DNA of 64,000 nt from Maribacter aestuarii (GTDB taxonomy: Bacteria; Bacteroidota; Bacteroidia; Flavobacteriales; Flavobacteriaceae), in NCBI RefSeq assembly GCF_027474845.2, contig NZ_CP107031.2, positions 1,812,501 through 1,876,500 of the forward strand, in the 5' to 3' direction. Under the pieces are notes generated by a model. The model was not told the DNA's origin and ran no database searches. It saw only the letters and a program-made list of their open reading frames with translations. Below, piece after piece: positions 26,692 to 35,921 of this stretch (its first letter is position 1; each line of letters starts with the position of its first letter). Position numbers and translations under genes: made by a program.

Positions 26692-27915
26692 ATGCAACCA
26701 AAGAAAACCGCATTACTTTTCATATTCGTCACTATTCTTGTTGATGTTATTGGGATTGGAATTATCCTTCCTATTATTCCAGAATTGATAATGGAATTGA
26801 CAGGAGAGGGAATAGATATGGCAGTCCTCTACGGTATGTGGTTGACTACGGCTTTTGCTGGGATGCAATTTCTTTTTTCTCCTGTCTTGGGGGAGATTTC
26901 GGACCAATACGGAAGACGTCCTATACTCTTGATAGCGCTTTTAGGATTAAGTATTGATTATTTGATACACGCTTGGGCACCGACAATCACTTGGTTATTC
27001 TTGGGACGATTTTTAGCGGGTATTACTGGGGCAAGCTTTACGGTAGCATCCGCCTATATTGCGGATATTAGCACCAAAGAAAATAAGGCCAAGAATTTTG
27101 GGCTAATCGGCGCGGCTTTTGGACTAGGATTTATCATAGGCCCGGGAATTGGTGGGTTTTTTGGAGAAATCGATATCAGATTACCATTCTACATTGCGGC
27201 GGGACTTACCTTTTCCAACTTTCTTTTTGGGTGGCTTTTTGTTCCAGAGTCCTTAACTAAAGAGAACAGAAGAAAGATAAATTTTCTTAAGATGATACCT
27301 GGAGTATCCTTGGTTGCACTTAGAAACTATAAGGGAGTTTTATTACTAATTTTTGCTTTTTTCTTAGCTAACTTGGCCGGCCAAGCATTACCGTCCACCT
27401 GGTCTTATTATGGGATAGAACGCTATAATTGGAGTCCAAAGGAAATAGGGATTTCGCTCATGGTAGTCGGGCTACTTGTGGCCGTGGTACAGGGATTCTT
27501 GGTAGGGGTTTTGGTCAAAAAATTTGGTAAGCGGGTAGTAGTTACCGTAGGATTTCTGCTCTGGACGGTGGGAATGTTCCTCTTTTCGCTAGCCACAGAA
27601 CCTTGGATGTTATACGCCTTCCTAATTCCTTATGCTTTAGGTGGTATTGCAGGGCCTACGGTACAAGGTTTAATTTCAAACCAAGTATCCGAAAAAGAAC
27701 AAGGAAACCTGCAGGGTTCTATTACGGGACTGGTCAGTGTGACCGCAATTTTGGGCCAACTCATATTTTCTCCCGTATTCTATTTCTTTATTCGCCCGGA
27801 AGGGAATGTTTACTACCCAGGGGCACCCTATACCCTAGCAGCATTTTTTCTTCTACTGGCATTTCTTTTTGCTTCCTTAGCGATGAAGAGAATACAGCTA
27901 GAAGAGGAACAATAG
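26692..27915 (+). CDS. TetA-like major facilitator efflux transporter
   Basis: 407 residues, twelve predicted helices. It has the DHA1 drug:H+ antiporter motifs: LPIIPELI in helix 1, the loop 2-3 motif GEISDQYGRRP (motif A) and GAAFGLGFIIGPGIGG (motif C of exporters) in helix 5. Closest in feel to TCR/Tet-family proteins, which are common chromosomal exporters in Bacteroidota and do not imply tetracycline resistance. Starts with ATG at 26692, 108 bp from the divergent sulfatase. Confidence 0.88.
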   Translation: MQPKKTALLFIFVTILVDVIGIGIILPIIPELIMELTGEGIDMAVLYGMWLTTAFAGMQFLFSPVLGEISDQYGRRPILLIALLGLSIDYLIHAWAPTITWLFLGRFLAGITGASFTVASAYIADISTKENKAKNFGLIGAAFGLGFIIGPGIGGFFGEIDIRLPFYIAAGLTFSNFLFGWLFVPESLTKENRRKINFLKMIPGVSLVALRNYKGVLLLIFAFFLANLAGQALPSTWSYYGIERYNWSPKEIGISLMVVGLLVAVVQGFLVGVLVKKFGKRVVVTVGFLLWTVGMFLFSLATEPWMLYAFLIPYALGGIAGPTVQGLISNQVSEKEQGNLQGSITGLVSVTAILGQLIFSPVFYFFIRPEGNVYYPGAPYTLAAFFLLLAFLFASLAMKRIQLEEEQ

Positions 27916-28031
27916 GGTTTTAAAAGATTGAGAAAACCGAACAAATTTCTACCTGCAATTTATTTTTCTGAAATGGATGTAACATTTTAAGAGAATTGTA
28001 TCTAAAGGGAAAATAACTTAAAAATCTCTTT

Positions 28032-28874
28032 ATGAAAACGATTCAGAATTTATCGATTTTAGTATTTCTTATTTTTTCCAATATCCTTATTTCTCAAGAA
28101 AGACCATTTGATGTAAAGGTGGTTGGAACGGGAGACCCAATCCTTTTATTCCCGGGTTTTACCTGTACCGATACCGTTTGGGAAGATACGGTAGCGGAAC
28201 TGTCAAAAAATAACGAATGTCATCTTTTTACGCTTGCGGGCTTTGGGGAGGTGGAGCCCATTGAAGGGCCATGGCTCCCTAAAGTAATGGAAGGTATTTC
28301 TGAATACATTGATACAAATAAGTTAGAGAACGCGACCCTAATTGGACACAGCTTAGGAGGCACATTAGGGTTGTGGTTGGCAACGGAGGAAAATAAAAAC
28401 TTTAAAAAAGTAATCGTGGTGGACGCCCTACCATCAATCGGGGCGTTGATGATTCCTAATTTTAAGAGTGAAAATGTGGTCTATGACAATTCCTACAATG
28501 AACAATTATTGGCGATGGGCGAATCTGATTTTAAGGCAATGGCGGAACAAATGGCAAAGGGAATGACCATGAACGCGGAAAAAAGACCACAATTGGTAAA
28601 TTGGATGATGCAAGCGGATAGGAAGACCTATGTGTACGGCTATACAGATTTACTTAAATTGGACCTAAGGGAAGATTTGGCAAGAATAAAGACTCCTGTC
28701 GTCATATTGGCAGCAACCCTCCCGTATGGCCGCGACATGGTTAAATCCACTTATGAAATTCAATATAAAAATCTTTCAAATTATCAAATTGAATATGCGG
28801 ACGATGCCGCGCATTTTATTATGTACGATAATCCCGAGTGGTTTATGGAGAAGGTTTTGGAAAGTTTAAAATAG
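28032..28874 (+). CDS. Secreted alpha/beta-hydrolase
   Basis: 280 residues with a signal peptide (~1-22). The alpha/beta-hydrolase core shows the oxyanion segment LFPGFTCTDTVW, nucleophile Ser107 in GHSLGG, an acid residue after strand 6 or 7 and a histidine in DDAAHFIMYDNPEWF near the C-terminus, so the triad looks complete. The substrate is not predictable. It is the first gene of a three-gene unit: the ECF sigma factor starts two bases after its stop, and a membrane protein follows. Export of a hydrolase encoded with its own sigma factor suggests an envelope-related response. Confidence 0.8.
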   Translation: MKTIQNLSILVFLIFSNILISQERPFDVKVVGTGDPILLFPGFTCTDTVWEDTVAELSKNNECHLFTLAGFGEVEPIEGPWLPKVMEGISEYIDTNKLENATLIGHSLGGTLGLWLATEENKNFKKVIVVDALPSIGALMIPNFKSENVVYDNSYNEQLLAMGESDFKAMAEQMAKGMTMNAEKRPQLVNWMMQADRKTYVYGYTDLLKLDLREDLARIKTPVVILAATLPYGRDMVKSTYEIQYKNLSNYQIEYADDAAHFIMYDNPEWFMEKVLESLK

Positions 28875-28876
28875 CC

Positions 28877-29377
28877 ATGGAAGAGAAAGAACTGGAATTT
28901 AAAGAGACCTACGAATCCAATTACCCTAAGGTTATGCGTCTTTGTCTAGGGTATGTAAACGGAGATTATGATATCGCAAGGGACTTGGCCCAAGAAGTCT
29001 TTATAAAAGTTTGGGACAATCTTCATCAATTCCGAGAAGAGAGTAACATAGCCACATGGATTTACAGGATTACGGTAAATACCTGTTTGGGACAGTTACG
29101 AAAGGATAAGAAAAAAATAAAAAACATCCGTCTAGAAACCGCTAGTGATCCTATAGACAATCAATCCGAAATTGATAAGGAGCAGATGCTATCAACACTT
29201 TATGCTTGCATAAATGAACTGTCCGAGACGAACAAGGCTATTATTTTACTGGAACTGGAGGACTTACCACAGAACGAAATCGCATCAATTATGGGAATTA
29301 GTCATGAAGCTTTGCGAACCCGTATACACAGAATCAAAAATCAACTTTCAAAATGTGCAAAAAATGACAAGTTTTAA
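28877..29377 (+). CDS. ECF-type RNA polymerase sigma factor
   Basis: 166 residues from ATG 28877; a longer frame exists from 28838 but would begin inside the hydrolase gene. Region 2 is visible as FKETYESNYPKVMRLCLGYV ... ARDLAQEVFIKVWDNL ... TWIYRITVNTCL and region 4 as IILLELEDLPQNEIASIMGISHEALRTRIHRIK. Length and lack of extra domains are typical of ECF factors. The downstream membrane protein overlaps its end by 14 bp and is the obvious anti-sigma candidate. Confidence 0.9.
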   Translation: MEEKELEFKETYESNYPKVMRLCLGYVNGDYDIARDLAQEVFIKVWDNLHQFREESNIATWIYRITVNTCLGQLRKDKKKIKNIRLETASDPIDNQSEIDKEQMLSTLYACINELSETNKAIILLELEDLPQNEIASIMGISHEALRTRIHRIKNQLSKCAKNDKF

Positions 29378-29930
29378 CGAATTAAAATCTGAGTGGGGCA
29401 ATCAGCCCGAGATGAAACCTTCGCAGGATGATTTCCAAACTATGCTCAAAAGAATAAAGACAATAAAGAACAAGCAACGGATTACCAACGTAATTTTAGG
29501 AATAACCCTACTGGTGCTATGTTTCTTTTTCATCTATATTTCTGGGTATAAAAATAATACGGTAATCATAGGACTTTCCTTAATGATTGGCAGTCTTGTT
29601 GTTCGTATTGGAATCGAGGTCTTGAGTATCAAAAAACTAAAGTCGCTCAACGTACTCTTGAAGCCTAGGGAATATAAATCGGAACTCACTTCGTATTATA
29701 AGAATAGAACGTTAGTACATTATGTATTCACGCCGCTAATCATAGCTATTTATTGCTCTGGTTTTATATTATTGCTGCCCTTATTTAAGGCTTCGCTCTC
29801 ATCAGGGTTTTATACCTATATCGTAATTTCATCCATAGTAGTGTTATTTGTTCTGGGAAGTTTTATTGTAGTTCAAATACGAAGGGAGCTTACAGAATTA
29901 AAACGATTAAAGCAGAGTGACAATGGCTGA
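29364..29930 (+). CDS. Four-helix membrane protein, candidate anti-sigma factor
   Basis: 188 residues from ATG 29364. The N-terminal ~45 residues are polar and cytoplasmic (MTSFNELKSEWGNQPEMKPS, then a charged helix), followed by two pairs of membrane helices (about 46-66, 71-88, 115-138 and 145-168) and a basic tail. No zinc anti-sigma motif HxxxCxxC is present and I do not recognise a family. Overlap with the sigma gene (14 bp) implies translational coupling and a common function; binding the sigma factor through the N-terminal helix is inference. Confidence 0.6.
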   Translation: MTSFNELKSEWGNQPEMKPSQDDFQTMLKRIKTIKNKQRITNVILGITLLVLCFFFIYISGYKNNTVIIGLSLMIGSLVVRIGIEVLSIKKLKSLNVLLKPREYKSELTSYYKNRTLVHYVFTPLIIAIYCSGFILLLPLFKASLSSGFYTYIVISSIVVLFVLGSFIVVQIRRELTELKRLKQSDNG

Positions 29931-30143
29931 AAATCCAATTTCTACAGAAGGCTCCCCTGAGATAGACTTTATATAGATAGAGGCACAAAGGCTGTTCGAA
30001 GTTATATGGAAAACGGAAACCTTGGGCATGTAAAGGATGCGGGTATAAAAGACAAACAGCCAATCATGGACATCGGTAAGCTCAAAAACTAAATTTGTAT
30101 TACCACCGTAATTAGGTACTTTTGAGGTCTTAATCCATGGTGA

Positions 30144-31604
30144 TTGAATCCACTCAAAAAACTTTTTAAGCAAACGGCAATTTACGGCTTGGCTACGGTA
30201 TTGCCCAGAATGCTGAATGTGCTCATGGTGCCTCTTTACACGGAGGTTATGCCACCTGGTTCCTATGGTAAGGTTATCGTAATTTTCTCCTATTTCGCCA
30301 TTTTCAACGTATTTCTGGCCTATGGCATGGAGACCGCTTTTTTCAGGTTTTATAAGGAGGCGGATAATAGAAAAAAAGTAGTAACCACCTCTTTATTGTC
30401 CATTTTAGGCTCGACCCTGTTTTTCGTGCTGGTGGGCATTTTATTTAAATCATCCATCTCGGAACAGTTGCTTATAGAGTATAAGTTAATGGGATATGTG
30501 ATTGGTATTCTAGCCTTAGATGCCTTGGTCATTATCCCTTTTGCTTTATTAAGGGCGCAGGAAAAACCGGGCCGGTATGCGATAATCAAAATTTTAAACG
30601 TATCACTGAATCTGGGCTTCAACGTTTTCTTTTTGTTGCTACTGCCTAAACTTGCACAATCAAATTCGACCTCGTTTTTCGGATCCATGTATAAGCCGGA
30701 CTTCGAAATTTCCTATATCCTAATTTCAAATTTAATTGCAAGTGGTATAACCCTACTTTTAATGTTGAGGGTGTATTTGAGAAAACCTTACGTTTTTGAT
30801 GTTGCCTTATGGAGAAGAATGATTAAATATGCCATGCCCGTAATGATTGCCGGTATAGCGTTTACCATCAATGAGGTATTGGATAAAATTTTATTGGAGC
30901 GACTTTTACCTGTGGATATTGCGACGGCTGAGGTCGGTAAATATGGAGCCTGTATAAAATTGGCGGTATTTATGACCCTGTTCGCCACAGCTTTTAGAAT
31001 GGGGATCGAGCCTTTTTTCTTTAGCCATTCCGAAACAAAAAACCCGCAAAAGGCTTATGCACAGATTACGAACTACTTTGTAGTTTTGGGAAGTGTAATT
31101 CTCTTGGCGGTCGTGGTCTTTTCTGATTTACTCAAGGAACTATTTGTAAGGGACGAAGCCTACTGGGACGCCATGTCTGTCGTGCCTATCATTTTGTTGG
31201 CCAGTTTTTTTCTTGGAATCTATCACAACCTATCGGTATGGTATAAGGTTACGGACCGTACCAAATTCGGGGCCTATATTTCTATGATAGGTGCGGTGTT
31301 GACCATCATCATCAACCTTGCACTAATACAATATTTCAGTTATGTGGCGTCTGCAATAGCCACATTGGTAGCTTACGGCACTATGATGTTCCTTTCTTTT
31401 TATTTTGGGCGCATGTATTATCCCATCCCCTATAACTTTAGAAAAATTGGTTTTTATTTAGGATTGTCTACCTTCTTTTCCATAGTCTCATTTTATATTT
31501 TTGATAGGAATTTGATTGTTGGCATTATACTACTTTCTATTTTCTTAGGATTGACCTATAAATTGGAAAAAGATAATCTTAAAAGGATAATTGCAAACAA
31601 ATGA
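30144..31604 (+). CDS. Polysaccharide biosynthesis flippase (MOP/Wzx family)
   Basis: 486 residues with about fourteen membrane helices, the RfbX/Wzx or MATE-like fold. The N-terminal segment QTAIYGLATVLPRMLNVLMVPLYT and the PGSYG turn after helix 1-2 are typical of lipid-linked oligosaccharide flippases. The start is TTG at 30144-30146; the nearby ATG at 30137 is out of frame. No glycosyltransferase genes flank it; in flavobacteria this gene is often found directly before dut, as here (8 bp), so it is a conserved envelope gene rather than part of a capsule cluster. Confidence 0.85.
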   Translation: MNPLKKLFKQTAIYGLATVLPRMLNVLMVPLYTEVMPPGSYGKVIVIFSYFAIFNVFLAYGMETAFFRFYKEADNRKKVVTTSLLSILGSTLFFVLVGILFKSSISEQLLIEYKLMGYVIGILALDALVIIPFALLRAQEKPGRYAIIKILNVSLNLGFNVFFLLLLPKLAQSNSTSFFGSMYKPDFEISYILISNLIASGITLLLMLRVYLRKPYVFDVALWRRMIKYAMPVMIAGIAFTINEVLDKILLERLLPVDIATAEVGKYGACIKLAVFMTLFATAFRMGIEPFFFSHSETKNPQKAYAQITNYFVVLGSVILLAVVVFSDLLKELFVRDEAYWDAMSVVPIILLASFFLGIYHNLSVWYKVTDRTKFGAYISMIGAVLTIIINLALIQYFSYVASAIATLVAYGTMMFLSFYFGRMYYPIPYNFRKIGFYLGLSTFFSIVSFYIFDRNLIVGIILLSIFLGLTYKLEKDNLKRIIANK

Positions 31605-31612
31605 CCTGACCT

Positions 31613-32047
31613 ATGAAAATAAAGATTGTTAATAAATCATCTCACGAACTGCCACATTATGAAACCGGAGCATCCGCTGGAATGGATTTAAGGGCGAATA
31701 TTTTGGAAAGTGTAACATTGCAACCCTTAGAAAGGGCTATTATAAAAACGGGACTTAATATTGAGCTTCCTGTTGGTTACGAAGCACAGGTGCGTCCTAG
31801 GAGTGGTCTGGCCGCAAAGAAAGGAATCACGGTATTGAATGCGCCTGGCACGATTGATGCGGATTACAGGGGAGAAGTAGGCGTTATCTTGGTGAATCTT
31901 TCCAACGAGTCTTTTGTCATCGAAAATGGCGAGCGAATTGCACAAATGGTCATTGCAAAACACGAACGTGCCGAGTGGGAGAGGGTTGAGGTACTCTCCG
32001 AAACGGCAAGGGGCGAAGGCGGATTTGGGAGTACAGGAGTAAAATGA
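31613..32047 (+). CDS. dut: Deoxyuridine triphosphatase (dUTPase)
   Basis: 144 residues, normal for the homotrimeric enzyme. All five conserved motifs are recognisable: AGMDLRANI (motif 1), RPRSGLA (2), [15 protein letters not shown] (3), GERIAQMVI (4) and the flexible C-terminal arm [10 protein letters not shown] (5) that closes over dUTP. Converts dUTP to dUMP, keeping uracil out of DNA. Follows the flippase gene by 8 bp and precedes the TPR gene by 45 bp. Confidence 0.97.
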   Translation: MKIKIVNKSSHELPHYETGASAGMDLRANILESVTLQPLERAIIKTGLNIELPVGYEAQVRPRSGLAAKKGITVLNAPGTIDADYRGEVGVILVNLSNESFVIENGERIAQMVIAKHERAEWERVEVLSETARGEGGFGSTGVK

Positions 32048-32092
32048 TGATGCTCGAAACTCCAAAGTGGCAATGACATTATTGAAGCTAAA

Positions 32093-33043
32093 ATGAAAGA
32101 ATTAAGCTTTCTTACTTATTTTTTGTTTCTGGGAATATTTTTTGTCCCAAGCCTCTTTTATGCCCAAGAGGAACAAGAAATTAGAGTAGAAGAAAGTGCC
32201 GAAGTATTTCTGGAGGATTATTCGGATGAATTTCAGGAGAATTTTTTTGAAGGCCTAAAACAGAAGGGAATCCAAAATTACGATAAGGCCATAAACTACC
32301 TATTGGAATGCAAACGATTGGAACCGAATAACGTGGTAGTGGCCCATGAACTTGCAAAAACCTATTTCTTGGACAAAAAGTATATTCAATCCCAAGAATA
32401 TGCGATGGAGGCAGTCTCCTCGGACCCTGAAAACTATTGGTATTTAAACACTTTAATTACAAATACCGCAGATCAAGGAATCTCAAAGGACAGTTTTAAA
32501 GACAGGATACCGTGGGATAATGAGATTTTACAAAAAAACCTGGCCACGATTTATTTTAAGAATGGAAAATTAGAGGAGGCGTTAAAAACGTTAAAAGACC
32601 TTGGGAACAGGGATTCTAACAAGCATTTGGCACAAAAAATAACGGACTCCATCGCAAAAAGAGAAGCGGAAAAAGAAAGCAATCTGTCGCCAGTAGTAAC
32701 GAACGCAGAGAATACCGTGGTAACAAATGACTTAGAGGAATATAAAAGTAAAATTTCAAGTCTATTGTTAAATGGCGATATGAGTTCATTGTTGAGCATA
32801 ACCGAAGAGGCTTTGGAGAATTATCCATCACAACCCTATTTTTATTATGCTAATGGATATGCTTTGAATAAATTAGGAGATTACAAGGATGCCATTGAGG
32901 TTCTGGAGACCGCTTTGGATTATCTGATTGATGATGTCGCTTTGGCCAACAAAATTTACAAAGAGCTATCGGATGCCTACAATGCTTTAGACAACCCGTC
33001 CAAGGCGAATATGTATTTTAGTAAAATTAAACCCGGATTTTAA
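32093..33043 (+). CDS. Periplasmic TPR-repeat protein
   Basis: 316 residues with a signal peptide (~1-24) and TPR-type helix pairs around residues 60-130, 150-175 and 250-310 (for example NYDKAINYLLECKRLEPNN and YANGYALNKLGDYKDAIEVLETAL). Its stop codon is followed directly by the ATG of the DUF4292 gene, and the EnvC-like gene overlaps that one, so the three products probably act together at the envelope. In flavobacteria this trio after dut is regularly seen. The exact function is unknown. Confidence 0.8.
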   Translation: MKELSFLTYFLFLGIFFVPSLFYAQEEQEIRVEESAEVFLEDYSDEFQENFFEGLKQKGIQNYDKAINYLLECKRLEPNNVVVAHELAKTYFLDKKYIQSQEYAMEAVSSDPENYWYLNTLITNTADQGISKDSFKDRIPWDNEILQKNLATIYFKNGKLEEALKTLKDLGNRDSNKHLAQKITDSIAKREAEKESNLSPVVTNAENTVVTNDLEEYKSKISSLLLNGDMSSLLSITEEALENYPSQPYFYYANGYALNKLGDYKDAIEVLETALDYLIDDVALANKIYKELSDAYNALDNPSKANMYFSKIKPGF

Positions 33044-33844
33044 ATGACCTTACGAAAACATTGGCCAGTACTTAAGCCCGTTTTTCTCAGCATAATGGCT
33101 TTATTGGTTTTTTCCTGTAAAAGTGCGAAAGTAATTTCTGATGGCACGGTGGATAGCCGACTCTCATCAAAAGCGGTAATAAAATCACATTACCAACAGG
33201 CTACGGATTTCAAGACCTTAAGCGGTAGGATTAAAATAGATTATTCAGACGGTGAGGACTCCCAAGGTTTTACCGTAAGCCTACGTATGCAAAAGGATAA
33301 GGCCATTTGGATAAGCGCTCCTTTAGGAATCGTAAAAGCTTATATAACGCCGAGCCGTGTTTCCTTTTATAATAAAATGGAAAATCAATATTTTGATGGG
33401 GATTTTTCGTATTTGAGTGATTTATTGGGAACAGAGGTAGATTTTGATGTGTTGCAAAACCTCCTTATGGGTCAAGCTATTGTGGATCTGAGAAATGAAA
33501 AATACATAATTTCAATTTCCGACGATACCTACAGACTGGTGCCAAAAAATCCTGGAGTACTATTTAAATCGCTCTTTCAAATAGAGCCCAAGAATTTTAA
33601 AATGGCCGTACAGCAGTTGTCACAGCCGTTAAAGAAACGCTTTTTACAAATTAGATATAATAATTATCAAAGTATTGAACAGCGTGTGCTGCCCAATGAG
33701 ATTCGAATTCTGGCCCAACAGGAAGAGACGGAAAACGAAATCATGCTAGAATTTAGAAACTTGGAGCTCAATAAATCGGTTAATTTTCCATATAAAATAC
33801 CGAAAGGTTTTAAAGAGTTAGTTTTGAACAAAGATGATTTATAA
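33044..33844 (+). CDS. DUF4292 outer-membrane lipoprotein (LolB/LolA-like fold)
   Basis: 266 residues. Lipobox LVFSC (Cys25) after a basic N-terminus. The body is mostly beta-strands with the DUF4292 features FKTLSGRIKIDYSDG near residue 50, QKDKAIWISAPLGIVKA and a central YNKMENQYFDGDFSYLSDLLG. The fold is thought to resemble LolB, so lipoprotein or lipid handling at the outer membrane is plausible. It begins one base after the TPR gene stop and overlaps the next gene by 11 bp. Confidence 0.85.
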   Translation: MTLRKHWPVLKPVFLSIMALLVFSCKSAKVISDGTVDSRLSSKAVIKSHYQQATDFKTLSGRIKIDYSDGEDSQGFTVSLRMQKDKAIWISAPLGIVKAYITPSRVSFYNKMENQYFDGDFSYLSDLLGTEVDFDVLQNLLMGQAIVDLRNEKYIISISDDTYRLVPKNPGVLFKSLFQIEPKNFKMAVQQLSQPLKKRFLQIRYNNYQSIEQRVLPNEIRILAQQEETENEIMLEFRNLELNKSVNFPYKIPKGFKELVLNKDDL

Positions 33845-35069
33845 ACGTTTGAAAAGGGTATTGCTTTTTTTGGTTCTGGCCTTAATGGTTCAGCTTTCTT
33901 TTGGCCAAACAGAGGAACAGAAAGCGCTGGAGGAAAAAAGGGAACAACTTCAGAATGAAATAAGGGATATCAACCGATTATTATTCGCTGAAAAGAAGGA
34001 GAAAGGCAATGTTTTGGACCAAATGGAAGCGTTGGACAAAAAAATTACGGTACGCCAACAATTGATACGGGTCACTAATCAACAATCCAATTTACTTAAT
34101 AGGCAAATCAATACCAATATTCGAAATATTGCGAAGTTGAGGGACGAGCTGGAAGAAATAAAGGAAGAGTACGCTACAATGATCCAACGGTCCTACCAAA
34201 ATAAATCCAAACAGAATAGATTGATGTTTTTATTGTCCTCCGAAAGTTTTTACCAAGCTTTTAAGAGGCTACATTATATGAAGCAGTACACGGATTATAG
34301 AAAGGAGCAAGGGAATAAGATTTTAGCTAAAACGGAAGAACTGGGGCGATTGAATAGCGATCTCAACGAGGAGCGTAAAGTAAAGGAAGTATTGCTAAGA
34401 CAAAATCGTAAAGCAAAGGACGAATTGTTTGCGGAAATTCAGTCGCAAAAAGCTCTTTTGGGAACAATCCGTAAGAACGAAAGCAAATATGCCAGTGCCA
34501 TTGAAGAGAAAAAACGGGAAGCACGCAAAATCGATCAGCAAATTGAACGATTGATACGCAATGCCATCGCTGCCTCCAATAAGAAAACCGGCACAACGGT
34601 CACCGCAAAAAACTCAAGTAAATTTGTATTGACCCCGGAGGCAACCATTGTAGCCAACAATTTTTCTTCCAATAAGGGGAAGCTGATTTGGCCTGTGGAA
34701 AAGGGCATTAAAAGTCAAGGATTTGGCATTTACAACGATGCCGTCTATCCAGGAATTAAGCACCAGAGTAACGGCGTAATTATTGCTACGGAAGAAGGGG
34801 CCAGGGCAAGGTCTATTTTTGAAGGTGAGGTCATCGCTATTTTAGCTGTACCGGGAGGAAACAAAGGAGTGCAGATTAAGCACGGTAATTTCATAAGCAC
34901 GTATTATAATTTGTCGGAACTATTTGTAAAAAAGGGAGATAAGGTAAGTGCCAAAGAGGAATTAGGTATAGTTTATACCAATCGGTCTAACGGACAGACC
35001 CGTTTAAAATTCTATTTGTACCAAGACACCTCTAAATTGAATCCAGAGGAATGGGTTTATCAACTTTAA
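33834..35069 (+). CDS. envC: EnvC-like murein hydrolase activator with degenerate M23 domain
   Basis: 411 residues: signal peptide (~1-24, cleaving near SFGQ), a long coiled coil (about 25-105 and 150-260, rich in Glu, Lys and Gln) and a C-terminal LytM/M23 domain (about 285-411). In the M23 domain the usual HxGID zinc site reads KHQSNGV and the final HxH (TLYAHL in active enzymes) reads TYYNL, so zinc ligands are missing and the protein should not be a peptidase. This matches EnvC/NlpD-type activators that switch on cell-wall amidases during division. Confidence 0.85.
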   Translation: MIYKRLKRVLLFLVLALMVQLSFGQTEEQKALEEKREQLQNEIRDINRLLFAEKKEKGNVLDQMEALDKKITVRQQLIRVTNQQSNLLNRQINTNIRNIAKLRDELEEIKEEYATMIQRSYQNKSKQNRLMFLLSSESFYQAFKRLHYMKQYTDYRKEQGNKILAKTEELGRLNSDLNEERKVKEVLLRQNRKAKDELFAEIQSQKALLGTIRKNESKYASAIEEKKREARKIDQQIERLIRNAIAASNKKTGTTVTAKNSSKFVLTPEATIVANNFSSNKGKLIWPVEKGIKSQGFGIYNDAVYPGIKHQSNGVIIATEEGARARSIFEGEVIAILAVPGGNKGVQIKHGNFISTYYNLSELFVKKGDKVSAKEELGIVYTNRSNGQTRLKFYLYQDTSKLNPEEWVYQL

Positions 35070-35078
35070 TCTGAAAGA

Positions 35079-35921
35079 ATGGAGCATAAAAAGATTACGG
35101 ATATTGGTGGAAGTTTTAAGCTACATAATGGCGTTAAAATGCCCTATTTAGGTTTAGGAACCTATCAAGCAGATAATGACCAAGAAGTGATTGATTCCGT
35201 TAAGGATGCCTTGGAAATTGGATACAGGCACATAGATACCGCATCGGTTTATGAAAATGAGGCGGGAGTGGGTCAGGGTATTAAGGAGAGCCCGGTGGCC
35301 CGAGAGGATATTTTCGTAGTGAGTAAAGTTTGGAACTCGGAGCAGGGTTATGATTCCACTTTGCAATCCTTTGAGGATAGTCTAGAACGACTGCAATTGG
35401 ATTATTTGGATTTGTTTTTGATTCATTGGCCAGTGAAAGGAAAGTATAAGGAAACTTGGAGAGCCCTGGAGTATTTATATGACCAGAAAAAGGTCAGGGC
35501 CATTGGTGTCAGTAATTTTCTTCAACATCATTTGGAAGATTTACTAACGGATTGTAATGTAATCCCCATGGTGAACCAAATGGAGTTCCATCCTTACGTG
35601 GTGCAGCAGGATTTAATCGATTTTTGCAATAAAAATACCATTCAGTATGAAGCTTGGTCACCTTTTATGCAGGGCAAGGTGTTCGATTTAGATATATGTA
35701 AGGAACTATCCAAAAAGTACAATAAATCTGTAGCTCAAATTATTCTCCGATGGAATTTGCAAAAAGGAGTGGTAACCATTCCAAAGTCTGTACATAGTAA
35801 TCGCATTGCTACTAATGCGGATATCTTTGATTTTGAACTATCCAACGGAGATGTGGCCTATTTGGATAGTTTGGATAGAGGGGAACGTATTGGGGCGCAT
35901 CCGGACCATTTTGATTTTTAA
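35079..35921 (+). CDS. Aldo/keto reductase
   Basis: 280 residues, a complete (beta/alpha)8 barrel. The catalytic tetrad is present: Asp53 and Tyr58 in HIDTASVYENE, Lys in FVVSKVWN (about 84) and His in FLIHWP (about 117). NADPH-binding residues lie in IPKSVHSNRI near the C-terminus. It follows the envC-like gene by 9 bp but is probably a housekeeping reductase of small aldehydes and ketones. Its end overlaps the convergent thioesterase by 4 bp. Confidence 0.92.
   Translation: MEHKKITDIGGSFKLHNGVKMPYLGLGTYQADNDQEVIDSVKDALEIGYRHIDTASVYENEAGVGQGIKESPVAREDIFVVSKVWNSEQGYDSTLQSFEDSLERLQLDYLDLFLIHWPVKGKYKETWRALEYLYDQKKVRAIGVSNFLQHHLEDLLTDCNVIPMVNQMEFHPYVVQQDLIDFCNKNTIQYEAWSPFMQGKVFDLDICKELSKKYNKSVAQIILRWNLQKGVVTIPKSVHSNRIATNADIFDFELSNGDVAYLDSLDRGERIGAHPDHFDF

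Noticed and set aside
26692..27915. Tetracycline resistance determinant
   Set aside because: The protein has general DHA1 export motifs and a conserved chromosomal setting; nothing in the sequence indicates a mobile resistance gene.
29907..30173. Minus-strand ORF of 88 codons and a plus-strand 28-codon ORF at 30006-30092
   Set aside because: No family recognised, no promoter or start support; the plus-strand peptide has a short in-frame run of coding-looking sequence (IDRGTKAVRSYMENG) that may be a gene remnant, but this is too weak to annotate.
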